NCBI RefSeq assembly: GCF_000423325.1 | Contig: NZ_AUHT01000006.1 | Location: forward strand, 62,001 to 126,000 | Reading direction: 5' to 3' | DNA length: 64,000 bases | Origin: Lysobacter defluvii IMMIB APB-9 = DSM 18482 | GTDB taxonomy: Bacteria > Pseudomonadota > Gammaproteobacteria > Xanthomonadales > Xanthomonadaceae | Part shown: piece by piece, positions 28,515 to 37,399 of the stretch | Numbering within the stretch: position 1 is the stretch's first letter | How the letters are laid out: each line of letters begins with the position of its first letter | Notes under the pieces: generated by a model | The model's input: only the letters and a program-made list of their open reading frames with translations | The model's database searches: none | Told to the model about the DNA's origin: nothing | Made by a program: the position numbers and the translations under genes

Positions 28515-28903
28515 GCCGACGCCTCGAGGCGCTCGAAGATCTTGTTGAGCTTGTCGCTGAGCGTGCCGGCGGTGAACGGCTTGATCACGTACCCGTTCAC
28601 GCCCGCCTGCGCGGCCTCGATGATCTGCTCGCGCTTGGCCTCGGCGGTCACCATCAGCACCGGCAGCGAGGCCATCGAGGCGTCGGCGCGGATCGCCTTG
28701 AGCAGGTCGATGCCCGGCATGCCCGGCATGTTCCAGTCGGTGATCACCAGGTCGAATTTCGCCTTCTGCAGCTCCACCAGCGCGGTGGTGCCGTCGTCGG
28801 CCTCGGCGGTGTTGGTGAAGCCGAGGTCGTTGAGCAGGTTCTTGACGATGCGCCGCATCGTCGAGAAGTCGTCGACGATGAGGATTCGGATGTTCTTGTC
28901 CAT
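28511..28903 (-). CDS. cheY: Chemotaxis response regulator CheY
   Basis: This 130-residue receiver protein binds FliM when phosphorylated to switch motor rotation. All conserved residues are present: D11-D12, phospho-acceptor D56 ([10 protein letters not shown]), T86 and K108 (VIKPF). The sequence resembles E. coli CheY more closely than the second CheY at 22205-22570 does ([20 protein letters not shown]). It lies directly after fliA and before cheZ. Confidence 0.96.
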   Translation of the reverse strand: MDKNIRILIVDDFSTMRRIVKNLLNDLGFTNTAEADDGTTALVELQKAKFDLVITDWNMPGMPGIDLLKAIRADASMASLPVLMVTAEAKREQIIEAAQAGVNGYVIKPFTAGTLSDKLNKIFERLEASA

Positions 28904-28919
28904 GGGGTCGGGTGGGGCC

Positions 28920-29672
28920 TCAGTCCTGATCGTGCATGATGGTTCCGCGCCATTCGCCCAGCCGCGCCCGCAGCCGGAGCATGGCCTGGCCGTGGATCTG
29001 GCAGACGCGCGATTCGCTGACCGACAGCACGGCGCCGATCTCGCGAAGGTTCATGTCCTGCTCGTAGTACAGCGACATCACCAGCTGCTCGCGCTCGGGC
29101 AGGTCGCCGATGGCCTCCGCCAGGCTCGCGCGGAAGGCGTCGTGCTCGACCGAGCGCAGCGGGGTGGCGGCATCGTGGCCGGAGAGCCGGGGCTCGCCAT
29201 CGTGCTCGTCGACCATCGCCTCCAGGCTGACCAGCTGGCCGCGGGCCGACTCCTCGAGCATGCGGTGGTATTCCTCCAGGGACACCTCCAGCTCGGCGGC
29301 GACCTGCGGCGCGGTGGCGGCGCGGCCGGTGCGCTGCTCGACGGCGCGGGTGGCGGACACCACGTCGCGGTACTTGCGGTGCACCGAGCGCGGCACCCAG
29401 TCGCCGCGGCGGATCTCGTCGATCATCGACCCGCGGATGCGGATCGAGGCGTAGGTCTCGAAGCTGGCGCCCTGGTCGTCCTGGAAGTTCTTCGCGGCGT
29501 CCAGCAGGCCGAGCATGCCGGCCTGCACCAGGTCGTCGATCTCGACGCTGGAGGGCAGGCGGGCGGCGAGGTGGTGGGCGATGCGTCGGACCAGCTCGGC
29601 GTGGCGCTCGACCACGGCCGCGGCGTCCTCGCGCGGCTGGCTGGCACGGTAGGCGGCGGTCGCGGTGCTCAT
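28920..29672 (-). CDS. fliA: Flagellar sigma factor FliA (sigma-28)
   Basis: This 250-residue sigma factor for late flagellar and chemotaxis genes has region 2 ([36 protein letters not shown]), region 3 ([12 protein letters not shown]) and region 4 ([40 protein letters not shown]). Its recognition sequence is visible before fliC, fliD and the receptor genes in this window. The start at 29672 overlaps the flhG stop (ATGA). The anti-sigma factor gene flgM is not in the window. Confidence 0.97.
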   Translation of the reverse strand: MSTATAAYRASQPREDAAAVVERHAELVRRIAHHLAARLPSSVEIDDLVQAGMLGLLDAAKNFQDDQGASFETYASIRIRGSMIDEIRRGDWVPRSVHRKYRDVVSATRAVEQRTGRAATAPQVAAELEVSLEEYHRMLEESARGQLVSLEAMVDEHDGEPRLSGHDAATPLRSVEHDAFRASLAEAIGDLPEREQLVMSLYYEQDMNLREIGAVLSVSESRVCQIHGQAMLRLRARLGEWRGTIMHDQD

Positions 29673-30541
29673 GCCAGGGCGCTCCCCGGCTGCGCCACCA
29701 GCCGCTCGGCGAAGAATTCGATGTGGCCGCGCTGGCCGGGGGGCGACTGCCACTGCCGCGCACGCCGCGCGATGTCGGTGAAGGCGCGTGCCGACGGGCT
29801 GGACGGGAAGGCCTCGACCACCGCCTCCTGGCGCTGCACGGCGCGGCGGAGCCACTCGTCGCGGGGCACCGCGCCCAGGTAGTTGAGGGTGACGTCGAGG
29901 AAGCGCGCGGTCACCCGCTCGAGCTTGGCGAACAGCGCCTTGCCCTCGTTGGGGTGGTGGACCTGGTTGGCCAGCACCTGGATCCGGCGCACGCCGCGGT
30001 CGCGGCTGAGCACCTTGATCAGCGCGTAGGCGTCGGTGACCGACGCTGGCTCGTCGCACACCACCACGACCACGTCCTGCGCGGCCTGGCAGAAGGTCAG
30101 CACCCCGTCGGCGATGCCGGCGGCGGTGTCGATCACCATCGCCTCCAGCGGCACGTCCAGCTGGCTGAAGGCGTGCACCAGGCCCACGTGCTCGGCCGGG
30201 GTGAGTTCGGTCATGTGGCGCTTGCCCGAGGCGGCGGGGACCACCCACAGCCCGGCCGGGCCCTTGACCAGGGTGTCGCGCAGCTCGCAGCGGCCGGCGA
30301 ACACGTCGGCCAGCGTGAACCGTGGCGACAGGCCCAGCAGCACGTCGATGTTGGCCAAGCCCAGGTCGGTGTCCAGCAGCAGCGTGCGCTGGCCGGCGTT
30401 GCACAGCGAAAGCGCCAGGTTCACCGAGACGTTGGTCTTGCCCACGCCGCCCTTTCCGCTGGCCACGGCGATGACCCGCACGGGCGGATTGCCCGGCTCA
30501 TGGCGGCGGGTGACGGCGATGTCGGGATCAGGCGCTGACAT
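29669..30541 (-). CDS. flhG: Flagellar number regulator FlhG (FleN), MinD-like ATPase
   Basis: This 290-residue ATPase limits flagellar number with FlhF and, in Pseudomonas, restrains FleQ. A deviant Walker A GKGGVGKTNVSVNLAL lies near residues 29-44, with LLLDTDLGLANIDVLLG and VIDTAAGIADGVLTF following. The DQAxxLR activation helix seen in some FlhG proteins is not evident in the short N-terminus. The start at 30541 overlaps the flhF stop by 14 bases; an in-frame ATG at 30577 is possible. Confidence 0.93.
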   Translation of the reverse strand: MSAPDPDIAVTRRHEPGNPPVRVIAVASGKGGVGKTNVSVNLALSLCNAGQRTLLLDTDLGLANIDVLLGLSPRFTLADVFAGRCELRDTLVKGPAGLWVVPAASGKRHMTELTPAEHVGLVHAFSQLDVPLEAMVIDTAAGIADGVLTFCQAAQDVVVVVCDEPASVTDAYALIKVLSRDRGVRRIQVLANQVHHPNEGKALFAKLERVTARFLDVTLNYLGAVPRDEWLRRAVQRQEAVVEAFPSSPSARAFTDIARRARQWQSPPGQRGHIEFFAERLVAQPGSALA

Positions 30542-32210
30542 GACGGTCCTCGGTGACAAAGGGGTTATCGGCAGCACGGCGCAGTTTCTCCAGTTGCAGG
30601 ACCAGCGCCGATGCGCTGGCGGCGTCCAGGTCGCCAGGCACCTGCTGTCCGCAGGTGGTGTAGGCCAGGCCCAGGCCGTTGCGGACCAGCATCGACAGCG
30701 CGGCGCCGAGGCGGCCGGTCTCGTCGGTCTTGGTCAGCACCACGCCCTCGGGGCCGGCCATGCGGTAGCGGCGCACGACCTCGTTCATGTCGTGCGGGTG
30801 GGCATTGGCGGGCAGCACCAGCAGGCTGCGCAGGTTCCCGGTGGCACGCAGCCAGGTGACCTGGCCGAGCAGGGCACGGTCCCGCGGCCCGTAGCCGGCG
30901 GTGTCGACCAGCACCAGCGGGTAGTCCTTGAGTTGCTCGAGCGTCTGCGCCAGGCCTTCGGGGCCCTCCGCCTCGCAGACGGTGATCCCGAGGCGGCGGC
31001 CGTGGGCGTGCAGCTGCTCGCGCGCGCCGATGCGCTCGGCGTCGGTGGTGACCATCGCCACGTCGCGGGCGCGGTGGCGGGCCGCGAAGCGTGCCGCCAG
31101 CTTGGCGACCGTGGTGGTCTTGCCGGCGCCGGTCGGGCCGACCAGGGCGATCACGCCGCCGTCGTCGATCGGCTCGCTGCGGATCACCGTGAGCGTGCGG
31201 GCCAGCTCGGCCAGCATCGGCGGGTGGATGCGCTCCGGGTCCAGCGCCGGGTCCAGGCGGGCCGCGACCTGCTGGGCTAGCTGCTCGTCGCAGCCGTAGC
31301 CGGTGAGCACGTCGTAGGCCGCGGCGCGGGCAGGAGAGCCGCGCAGGCGCTCCAGGGCGAGCTGGCCGACCTGCTGTTCGATCAGCTGGCGCATGCCGGT
31401 CAGCTCGGCGCGCAGGGCGACGATCGCCGGGTCCGGGTCGGGGAGGGCCTGCAGCTGCGGAGCCGGGCGGCCGGCGGGGGCGGTCGCGTCCACGGCTGCC
31501 GCTGCGGCCGGGGGCGATGTGGCGGCTTCCGGCTCCGTGCGCGCCGGCGTTGCGGCGGCCTTCGGCTCCTTCGGCTCCTTCGGCTCCTTCGGCGCGGCGG
31601 CTGCCGCCTCCGGCTGCGGCGCGCGCGGGGCGAGCGGCTCGCCGTTGGCCGCGGCGATCAGGCGATCGCTGGTGTCCGGATCGGCCAGGGCGGCCATCAT
31701 CGCTTCGAAGTAGGCGGGGACCTCCCTGGGAATCGGCGCCGCGGCGGCTTCCCCGGTGGCGGGCTCGTCGGCCGGGCGTGCCGCAGGCGCAGCCACGTCC
31801 GTCGCCGCCGGCGCAGCCGGGGTCGTGAGTTCGGCCAGCGTCGGCTCGCTGTCGCGGACGCGCGCCTCGCCAAGCCGGAACACGGCACGGGCGCGGGTGG
31901 CGAGGGTTTCCCGCACCGAAGGCGGGACCGGGCCGGCGTCGCGTGCAGCGGGGGACGGGGCGGGCGTGGACTCGCCGGCCGCGGCCGGAGCCGCGGGCGC
32001 GGCAGCAGGCGCGGCGGCGGCCGGGGCGGCAGCACCGGCGGTGCGCAGTGCCTGCTGGACCAGCACCTCGTCGTAGTCGGTGGCAGCGACCACCTCGATG
32101 CCCTGCGGCACCGGGCGGTTCGACAGGATCACCGCGTCGGCGCCCTGTTCCTCGCGCACCATGCGCAGGGCGGTACGCATGTCGGGGGCGATGAAGCGTT
32201 TGATTCTCAT
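30528..32210 (-). CDS. flhF: Flagellar placement GTPase FlhF
   Basis: This 560-residue SRP-type GTPase sets the polar site of flagellar assembly. Its N-terminal B domain (MRIKRFIAPDMRTALRMVRE) is followed by a very long Ala/Pro/Glu-rich linker (~58-250) containing KEPKEPKEPK at 208-217, then the N domain and the G domain with P-loop GPTGAGKTTTVAK (358-370) and DTAGYGPRD. It is longer than typical FlhF (about 420-500 residues) because of the linker. It precedes flhG in the usual order flhA-flhF-flhG-fliA. Confidence 0.95.
   Translation of the reverse strand: MRIKRFIAPDMRTALRMVREEQGADAVILSNRPVPQGIEVVAATDYDEVLVQQALRTAGAAAPAAAAPAAAPAAPAAAGESTPAPSPAARDAGPVPPSVRETLATRARAVFRLGEARVRDSEPTLAELTTPAAPAATDVAAPAARPADEPATGEAAAAPIPREVPAYFEAMMAALADPDTSDRLIAAANGEPLAPRAPQPEAAAAAPKEPKEPKEPKAAATPARTEPEAATSPPAAAAAVDATAPAGRPAPQLQALPDPDPAIVALRAELTGMRQLIEQQVGQLALERLRGSPARAAAYDVLTGYGCDEQLAQQVAARLDPALDPERIHPPMLAELARTLTVIRSEPIDDGGVIALVGPTGAGKTTTVAKLAARFAARHRARDVAMVTTDAERIGAREQLHAHGRRLGITVCEAEGPEGLAQTLEQLKDYPLVLVDTAGYGPRDRALLGQVTWLRATGNLRSLLVLPANAHPHDMNEVVRRYRMAGPEGVVLTKTDETGRLGAALSMLVRNGLGLAYTTCGQQVPGDLDAASASALVLQLEKLRRAADNPFVTEDRHVSA
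31561..31593. repeat. Nine-base tandem repeat in the flhF linker
   Basis: TTCGGCTCC occurs three times in a row from 31561, followed by a partial copy to 31593. On the coding strand it encodes the repeating Lys-Glu-Pro of the FlhF linker. Such in-frame repeats can change copy number without breaking the gene. Confidence 0.85.
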
Positions 32211-32260
32211 GCCTGGCTGCTCATCCGTTCGTTCTGCTCGTCATTGCCGGGACCGGGCGG

Positions 32261-34339
32261 CTATCCAACCGACCCCACCAGCCGCAGGCGCTTGTCCTCG
32301 GGGACCTCGCCGTAGGCCAGTACCGAAAGGGCGGGAACGCTGTGCCGTACCAGCCGCGAGAGCGTGGGGCGGATCGCCCCGGGGACCAGCAGCACCGACG
32401 GCTCGCCGCGGCCTTCCTGCTGGGTCACGCAGTCGCTGAGGTTGGTGTGCAGGCGTTCGGCCAGTCCCGGTTCCAGCGCGGCACCATTGCCGCTGACCGA
32501 CTCCTGCAATACCCGTTCCAGAGCCGGGGCGAGGGTGTAGACCGGCAGCTCCGGCTCCATGCCGTTGATCTCCTGGACGATGAAGCGGCCCAGAGCAGTG
32601 CGGACGGCGGCGGTCAGCGCGGTCGCGTCCTGGGTATGGGCGCCGTGCTCGAGCAGGGCCTCGACGATCTGGCGCATCTGCCGCAGCGGGACCTTCTCGG
32701 CCAGCAGCGACTGCAGGACGCGGACGATGGTGGAAAGCGGCAGCAACTTGGGCGTCAAATCCTCGACGAGCTTCGGCGTCGCCTTGCCGACGCTGTCGAG
32801 CAGGTGCTGGACCTCGTCGTGGCCGAGCAGCTCGGTGGCGCGCTCGCGCACGACGTGGGACAGGTGGGTGGCGACCACGGTCGCCGCGTCCACCACCGTG
32901 TAGCCGAGCGATTCGGCATGCGCGCGCTGGGACGGCGCGATCCACACCGCGTCCAGGCCGAAGGCCGGGTCCTTGCCCGGGATGCCCTCCAGCGGCCCGA
33001 ACACCTGGCCTGGGTCCAGCGCCAGGTCGCGGTCGGGGTGCAGTTCGCCGGTGGCGACCGGCACGCCGTGCACCAGCAACCGGTACTGCCCCGGCGCCAG
33101 CTCCAGGTTGTCGCGCACGTGCACGGCCGGGATCAGGAAGCCCAGGTCCTGGGTCAGCTTGCGGCGGATGCCCTTGAGTCGGGCCAGCAACTCGCCGCCC
33201 TGGCTCTTGTCGACCATCGCGATCAGCTTGTAGCCGACTTCCAGCGCCAGCGGCTCGACCGGGCGCACCTCGTCCCAGCTCAGCTCCGGGACCGGGGCGG
33301 CCTCGCCCGCGGGAGCGGCGGCGTCGGCCGGACCGGCCGCGGCGGTCGTCTCCTTCCGGTGCAGCCTCCAGGCGGTGAAGCCGAGCGCGGCGGCCAGCAG
33401 CAGGAACGGCAGGTTGGGCATGCCGGGGACCACGCCGATGATCCCCAGCAGTGCGGCGGCCACGATGAGGGCCCGCTTCTGGCCGAACACCTGGGTGCCG
33501 ACCGCCTCGCCCATCTCCTGCTCGCCACTGGCGCGGGTGACCAGCATCGCGACCGCGGTGGAGACCAGCAGGCCGGGCAGCTGCGCCACCAGGCCGTCGC
33601 CGATGGTCAGCAGGGTGTAGATCTCGGCCGCCTCGCCGAACGACAGGCCGTGCTGCAGGGTGCCGATCAGCAGGCCGCCGATGATGCTGACGAACAGGAT
33701 CAGCAGCCCGGCGATCGCATCACCGCGGACGAACTTGCTGGCACCGTCCATGGAGCCGTAGAAGTCGGCCTCGGCGGCGACTTCCTGGCGGCGCGCCTTG
33801 GCCTCCTCGCGGCTGAGCAGCCCGGCGTTGAGGTCGGCGTCGATCGCCATCTGCTTGCCAGGCATGGAGTCGAGGATGAAGCGCGCCGACACCTCGGAGA
33901 TGCGCCCGGAACCCTTGGTCACCACCACGAAGTTGATGATGGTCAGGATCGCGAACACCACGATGCCAACCGCGAAGCTGCCGCCGACCACGAAGTTGCC
34001 GAAGGACTCGATCACCTTGCCGGCCGCGCCCGGGCCCTCGTGCCCGTGCAGCAGCACGACGCGGGTGGACGCCACGTTCAGCGCCAGCCGCAGCATGGTG
34101 ATCATCAGCAGGACCGACGGGAAGATCGAGAACTCCAGCGGCCGCTTGACGTAGACCACCGCCAGCATCAGCACCAGTGACAGCGCGATGTTGATGGTGA
34201 ACAGCCCGTCCAGCAGCGGGGTCGGCAGCGGCACCACCACCATGGCCAGCAGTGCCATCACCACCACCGGCGCGGCCAGTCCGCCGCGCATCGCGGAGAC
34301 CACGCCGGCCAGCGGCATGCGCTGCGGCTGGGCGCTCAT
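32261..34339 (-). CDS. flhA: Flagellar export gate protein FlhA
   Basis: This 692-residue inner-membrane protein is part of the type III export gate. About eight membrane segments fill residues ~20-330, with the FHIPEP-region phrase KGSGRISEVSARFILDSMPG and GKQMAIDADLNAG near 150-170. The cytoplasmic C-terminal domain (~360-692) docks substrates and chaperones. Its start overlaps the flhB stop (ATGA). Length and motifs match the family throughout. Confidence 0.97.
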   Translation of the reverse strand: MSAQPQRMPLAGVVSAMRGGLAAPVVVMALLAMVVVPLPTPLLDGLFTINIALSLVLMLAVVYVKRPLEFSIFPSVLLMITMLRLALNVASTRVVLLHGHEGPGAAGKVIESFGNFVVGGSFAVGIVVFAILTIINFVVVTKGSGRISEVSARFILDSMPGKQMAIDADLNAGLLSREEAKARRQEVAAEADFYGSMDGASKFVRGDAIAGLLILFVSIIGGLLIGTLQHGLSFGEAAEIYTLLTIGDGLVAQLPGLLVSTAVAMLVTRASGEQEMGEAVGTQVFGQKRALIVAAALLGIIGVVPGMPNLPFLLLAAALGFTAWRLHRKETTAAAGPADAAAPAGEAAPVPELSWDEVRPVEPLALEVGYKLIAMVDKSQGGELLARLKGIRRKLTQDLGFLIPAVHVRDNLELAPGQYRLLVHGVPVATGELHPDRDLALDPGQVFGPLEGIPGKDPAFGLDAVWIAPSQRAHAESLGYTVVDAATVVATHLSHVVRERATELLGHDEVQHLLDSVGKATPKLVEDLTPKLLPLSTIVRVLQSLLAEKVPLRQMRQIVEALLEHGAHTQDATALTAAVRTALGRFIVQEINGMEPELPVYTLAPALERVLQESVSGNGAALEPGLAERLHTNLSDCVTQQEGRGEPSVLLVPGAIRPTLSRLVRHSVPALSVLAYGEVPEDKRLRLVGSVG

Positions 34340-35487
34340 CGGCCGGCCTCCGGGGCGTCGGCATCCGGCGCGCCGTCGGCGCCCAGGTCGGGCTGCTGCA
34401 GGCGCGGGGCATCCCCGCGGCCCGGGCTCCAGTGGCGCAACTGGTAGACGTAGGACAGCACCTGCGCGACGGCGGCGTACAGCTTCACCGGGATCTCCTG
34501 GTCGACCTGTGCCTGCCTATACAAGGCGCGTGCCAGTGGCGGCGCCTCGACCACCGCGACCCGGTGGCTGGTCGCCAGTTCGCGGATCCGCAGCGCCATC
34601 TCGTCGACGCCCTTGGCGACCACGCGCGGGGCGCGCATGGTGCCGGAGTCGTACTTGAGCGCGACCGCGTAGTGGGTCGGGTTCATCACCACCACGTCGG
34701 CGGTGGGGACGGCTTCCATCATCCGGCGCTGCGACATCTGCCGGGCGACCTGGCGCATGCGCGCCTTGAGTTCGGGGTTGCCCTCGGTCTGCTTGAGCTC
34801 GTCGCGGACCTCCTGCTTGGTCATCTTGAGCTTGCTGCGGTGCTGGAACTTCTGCCACGGCACGTCGATCGCGGCCAGCAGCGCCAGCGACCCGACGATC
34901 GACACCAGCGTCATCGCGGCGACGTCCAGCCCGGTGCCGATCGCCCCCTCCAGGCTCATCCGGGGAATCGCCAGCAGCTTCGACATCGCGCCACTGATCA
35001 CCAGCGCGCCGACGCCGGCCACGAGCACCACCCGCAGCAGCGAGCGCAGCAGCTCGGCGAAACCTTCCTTGCCGTAGATGCGCTTGAGCCCGCTGGCGGG
35101 ATTCAGGCGCTTGAAGTCCGGCTGCAGCGACTTGCTCGCCCAGCGCAGCCCGCCCATCACCGCCGGCGAGACCAGGCAGGCCAGCAGGGCCACGCCCAGC
35201 ACCGGCAGGAACGGCACCATCAGGCCAGCCAGCAGGCGCGCGAAGTGCCCGGCGAGCTGGTCCGGGTTGCCCAGCAGGCCCGGCTCGAACGTCAGCGCGC
35301 CACGCAGCCAGCCCTGCGCCGCGCTTCCGATCGAGGAGGCCATGGCCAGCATCGCCAGCGCGGTCATGCCCAGCACCGCCAGGTTGGCCAGCTCGCGCGA
35401 TCGGGGGACGTCTCCCTTCTCGCGGGCTTCGCGCAGCCGTTTTTCGGTAGGTTCTTCGGTGCGGTCCTGGCCGCTGTCCTGCGACAT
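34336..35487 (-). CDS. flhB: Flagellar export switch protein FlhB
   Basis: This 383-residue protein has four membrane segments between residues ~30 and 210, and a cytoplasmic domain with the autocleavage site NPTH at residues 269-272, the same numbering as Salmonella FlhB. Cleavage there switches export from rod/hook to filament proteins, in concert with FliK (40118-41227). The extended C-terminal tail (~355-383) is variable. It is translationally coupled to flhA. Confidence 0.97.
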   Translation of the reverse strand: MSQDSGQDRTEEPTEKRLREAREKGDVPRSRELANLAVLGMTALAMLAMASSIGSAAQGWLRGALTFEPGLLGNPDQLAGHFARLLAGLMVPFLPVLGVALLACLVSPAVMGGLRWASKSLQPDFKRLNPASGLKRIYGKEGFAELLRSLLRVVLVAGVGALVISGAMSKLLAIPRMSLEGAIGTGLDVAAMTLVSIVGSLALLAAIDVPWQKFQHRSKLKMTKQEVRDELKQTEGNPELKARMRQVARQMSQRRMMEAVPTADVVVMNPTHYAVALKYDSGTMRAPRVVAKGVDEMALRIRELATSHRVAVVEAPPLARALYRQAQVDQEIPVKLYAAVAQVLSYVYQLRHWSPGRGDAPRLQQPDLGADGAPDADAPEAGR

Positions 35488-35529
35488 CTGCCGGCCTCCG
35501 GGTCGGGCATCGCGCCCGCGGGGCGGGCG

Positions 35530-36318
35530 TCAGGCGGTGAGTGCGCGCGCTGCCAGGAATGCCTCCTGGAACAGCGCTTCCACCGGTGCCTGCATTTCCC
35601 GTGCCGCGAAGGTGATCAGCACCAGCCCGACCAGCAGTGCGACGGGGATGCCGATCACGATCGGGTTCAGCGCCGCGGCCGCGCGCGAGAGCACGCCGAA
35701 GGCGAGGTTGGAGGCCAGCAGCGCCATCATCACCGGCAATGCCAGCAACACCCCGGTGCGCAGCACGGTGGAGAAGAACACCGGCAAGGCGGAGGCCAGG
35801 TGCATCGGATCGGGCAGCGCGGTGCCGATGGGCAGGGTCCGGTAGCTGTCGGCCAGCAGCTGCACCAGCGCCAGGTGCCCGTCCACGGCGAAGAACAGCA
35901 GCGCGAACATCAGGTAGAACCACTGCGAGAGGACGTTGGAGGACGCGCCGCTGAGCGGGTCGGCCAGGGTCGCCATCGACAGCGCCATGCCCTGGCTGAT
36001 CAGTTCGCCCGCCAGCCGCCCGGCCTCGAAGGCCAGCCGCAGCACCAGGCCGATGGCGATGCCGACGGCCATCTCGCGCATCACGCCCAGCACCGTCGCC
36101 GCGTCCAGCCCCGCAACCGGGGGCGCGGGAAGCACCGAGGACATTGCCGCCGCCAGCGCCACCGCGACGATCAGCCGCGCGCGCATCGGCATGCCCTGGC
36201 CGCCGATGACCGGCAGCACCTGCAGCGCGGCACCGATGCGCAGCAGGTGCCACAGCACGGTGCCGAGCATGCCGAACAGGTCGAGCCCGTCGATGGTGGC
36301 GGCGGTGACCGGGTCCAC
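35530..36318 (-). CDS. fliR: Flagellar export gate protein FliR
   Basis: This 262-residue polytopic membrane protein of the FliPQR export gate begins with a FGMLGTVLWHLLRIGAALQV-like segment and has about six hydrophobic stretches, with the conserved GLVLRLAFEAGRLAGELIS near residues 94-112. It follows fliQ by six bases and precedes flhB by 42. Confidence 0.96.
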   Translation of the reverse strand: MDPVTAATIDGLDLFGMLGTVLWHLLRIGAALQVLPVIGGQGMPMRARLIVAVALAAAMSSVLPAPPVAGLDAATVLGVMREMAVGIAIGLVLRLAFEAGRLAGELISQGMALSMATLADPLSGASSNVLSQWFYLMFALLFFAVDGHLALVQLLADSYRTLPIGTALPDPMHLASALPVFFSTVLRTGVLLALPVMMALLASNLAFGVLSRAAAALNPIVIGIPVALLVGLVLITFAAREMQAPVEALFQEAFLAARALTA

Positions 36319-36324
36319 GGCGGC

Positions 36325-36594
36325 TCAGCCGATCAGGTGCGGGATCCGGTGGAACAGCTCGGTGGTGAAGGCCACCATGCGCCCGAGCAGGAAGTGGCCG
36401 GTCAGCGCCAGCACCGCGGCCAGCGCGATGGCCTTGGCGACGAAGCCGATCGTCTGTTCGTTGACCTGGGTGGCGGCCTGGATGATGCCGACCACGACGC
36501 CGATCACGAGCACGGCGAGCAGCGGCGGGGCGGCGAGCATCAGGGCCATCTGCAGGCCCCGGCCGATCTCGGTGACGGCGGTTTCCGGACTCAT
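36325..36594 (-). CDS. fliQ: Flagellar export gate protein FliQ
   Basis: This 89-residue protein has two long membrane hairpin helices (about 15-38 and 52-75) and the family phrase AATQVNEQTIGFVAKAIAL. It assembles around FliP and FliR in the export gate. Size and position between fliP and fliR are as expected. Confidence 0.96.
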   Translation of the reverse strand: MSPETAVTEIGRGLQMALMLAAPPLLAVLVIGVVVGIIQAATQVNEQTIGFVAKAIALAAVLALTGHFLLGRMVAFTTELFHRIPHLIG

Positions 36595-36598
36595 GGCG

Positions 36599-37399
36599 TC
36601 AGGCCAGGTTGAAGCTGGCGGCGAGCGAGCCGACCACCAGCATCCAGCCGTCCACCAGCACGAACAGCAGGATCTTGAAGGGCGCCGAGATCAGCATCGG
36701 CGAGAGCATCATCATGCCCATCGACATCAGCACGCTGGCCACGACCAGGTCGATGATCACGAAGGGGATGTAGACCAGGAACGCGATCTCGAAGGCGGTC
36801 TTGAGCTCGCTGGTCAGGAACGAGGCCGCCAGCACGCCGAAGGGCACGTCCTGCCCGGTCGCGTACGGCCCGGTGCCCGACAGGTTGGCGAAGGTCATCA
36901 GGTCGTTCTCGCGGACCTGGGCCAGCATGAATCCGCGGAACGGCTCCAGCGCCGCCGTCCAGGCCTGGCGGAACTCCATCTCGCCATTGAGGTACGGCGA
37001 GATGCCGGCGACCCAGGCGCCGTCGAACACCGGCATCATCACCATCACGGTCAGGAACAGCGCCAGCGCCAGCAGCACCTGGTTCGACGGCGTCTGGCCG
37101 GTGCCGAGCGCCTGGCGCAGCAGGCCGAGCACGATGATGATGCGGGTGAAGGCGGTCAGGCCCAGCAGCGCCGCCGGCAGCAGGGTGATGCCGGTCATCA
37201 GCAGCAGCACCTGCAGCGGCAGGCTGACCGGCTCGCCGCCGATGTTGCCCACGGTCACGTCGGGCAGTTCCGGCATCGGCTGGGCCGCCGTGGCGGGGGC
37301 GGGATCCGGCGCGGCCTGGGCGAACGCCGGGCCCGCCATGAGCAGGACCAGCATGAGGCCGGCGAGCAGCGCCAGCAGGCGCGGGGCGCGCATGTCCAT
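36599..37399 (-). CDS. fliP: Flagellar export gate protein FliP
   Basis: This 266-residue protein has an N-terminal signal sequence (to about AFAQA near residue 27), then four membrane segments. Conserved phrases are FTRIIIVLGLLRQALGTGQTPSNQVL, split here as TRIIIVLGLLRQALG and PSNQVLLALALF, and ASVLMSMGMMMLSP. The start used forms TGATG with the fliO stop; an ATG two codons further in is equally good. It forms the pore core of the export gate. Confidence 0.96.
   Translation of the reverse strand: MDMRAPRLLALLAGLMLVLLMAGPAFAQAAPDPAPATAAQPMPELPDVTVGNIGGEPVSLPLQVLLLMTGITLLPAALLGLTAFTRIIIVLGLLRQALGTGQTPSNQVLLALALFLTVMVMMPVFDGAWVAGISPYLNGEMEFRQAWTAALEPFRGFMLAQVRENDLMTFANLSGTGPYATGQDVPFGVLAASFLTSELKTAFEIAFLVYIPFVIIDLVVASVLMSMGMMMLSPMLISAPFKILLFVLVDGWMLVVGSLAASFNLA

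Noticed and set aside
31561-31593. Short tandem repeats considered as a CRISPR-like array
   Set aside because: The units are nine bases, contiguous and in the coding frame of flhF; there are no spacers.
32211-32260. A possible sigma-54 promoter between flhA and flhF
   Set aside because: No GG-N10-GC arrangement resembling the fliE and fliL promoters is present; flhF is more likely read through from flhA.
34252-36612. A 786-codon open frame on the + strand
   Set aside because: It runs opposite flhB, fliR and fliQ, all with full family signatures; the + product is His/Gln/Arg low complexity.
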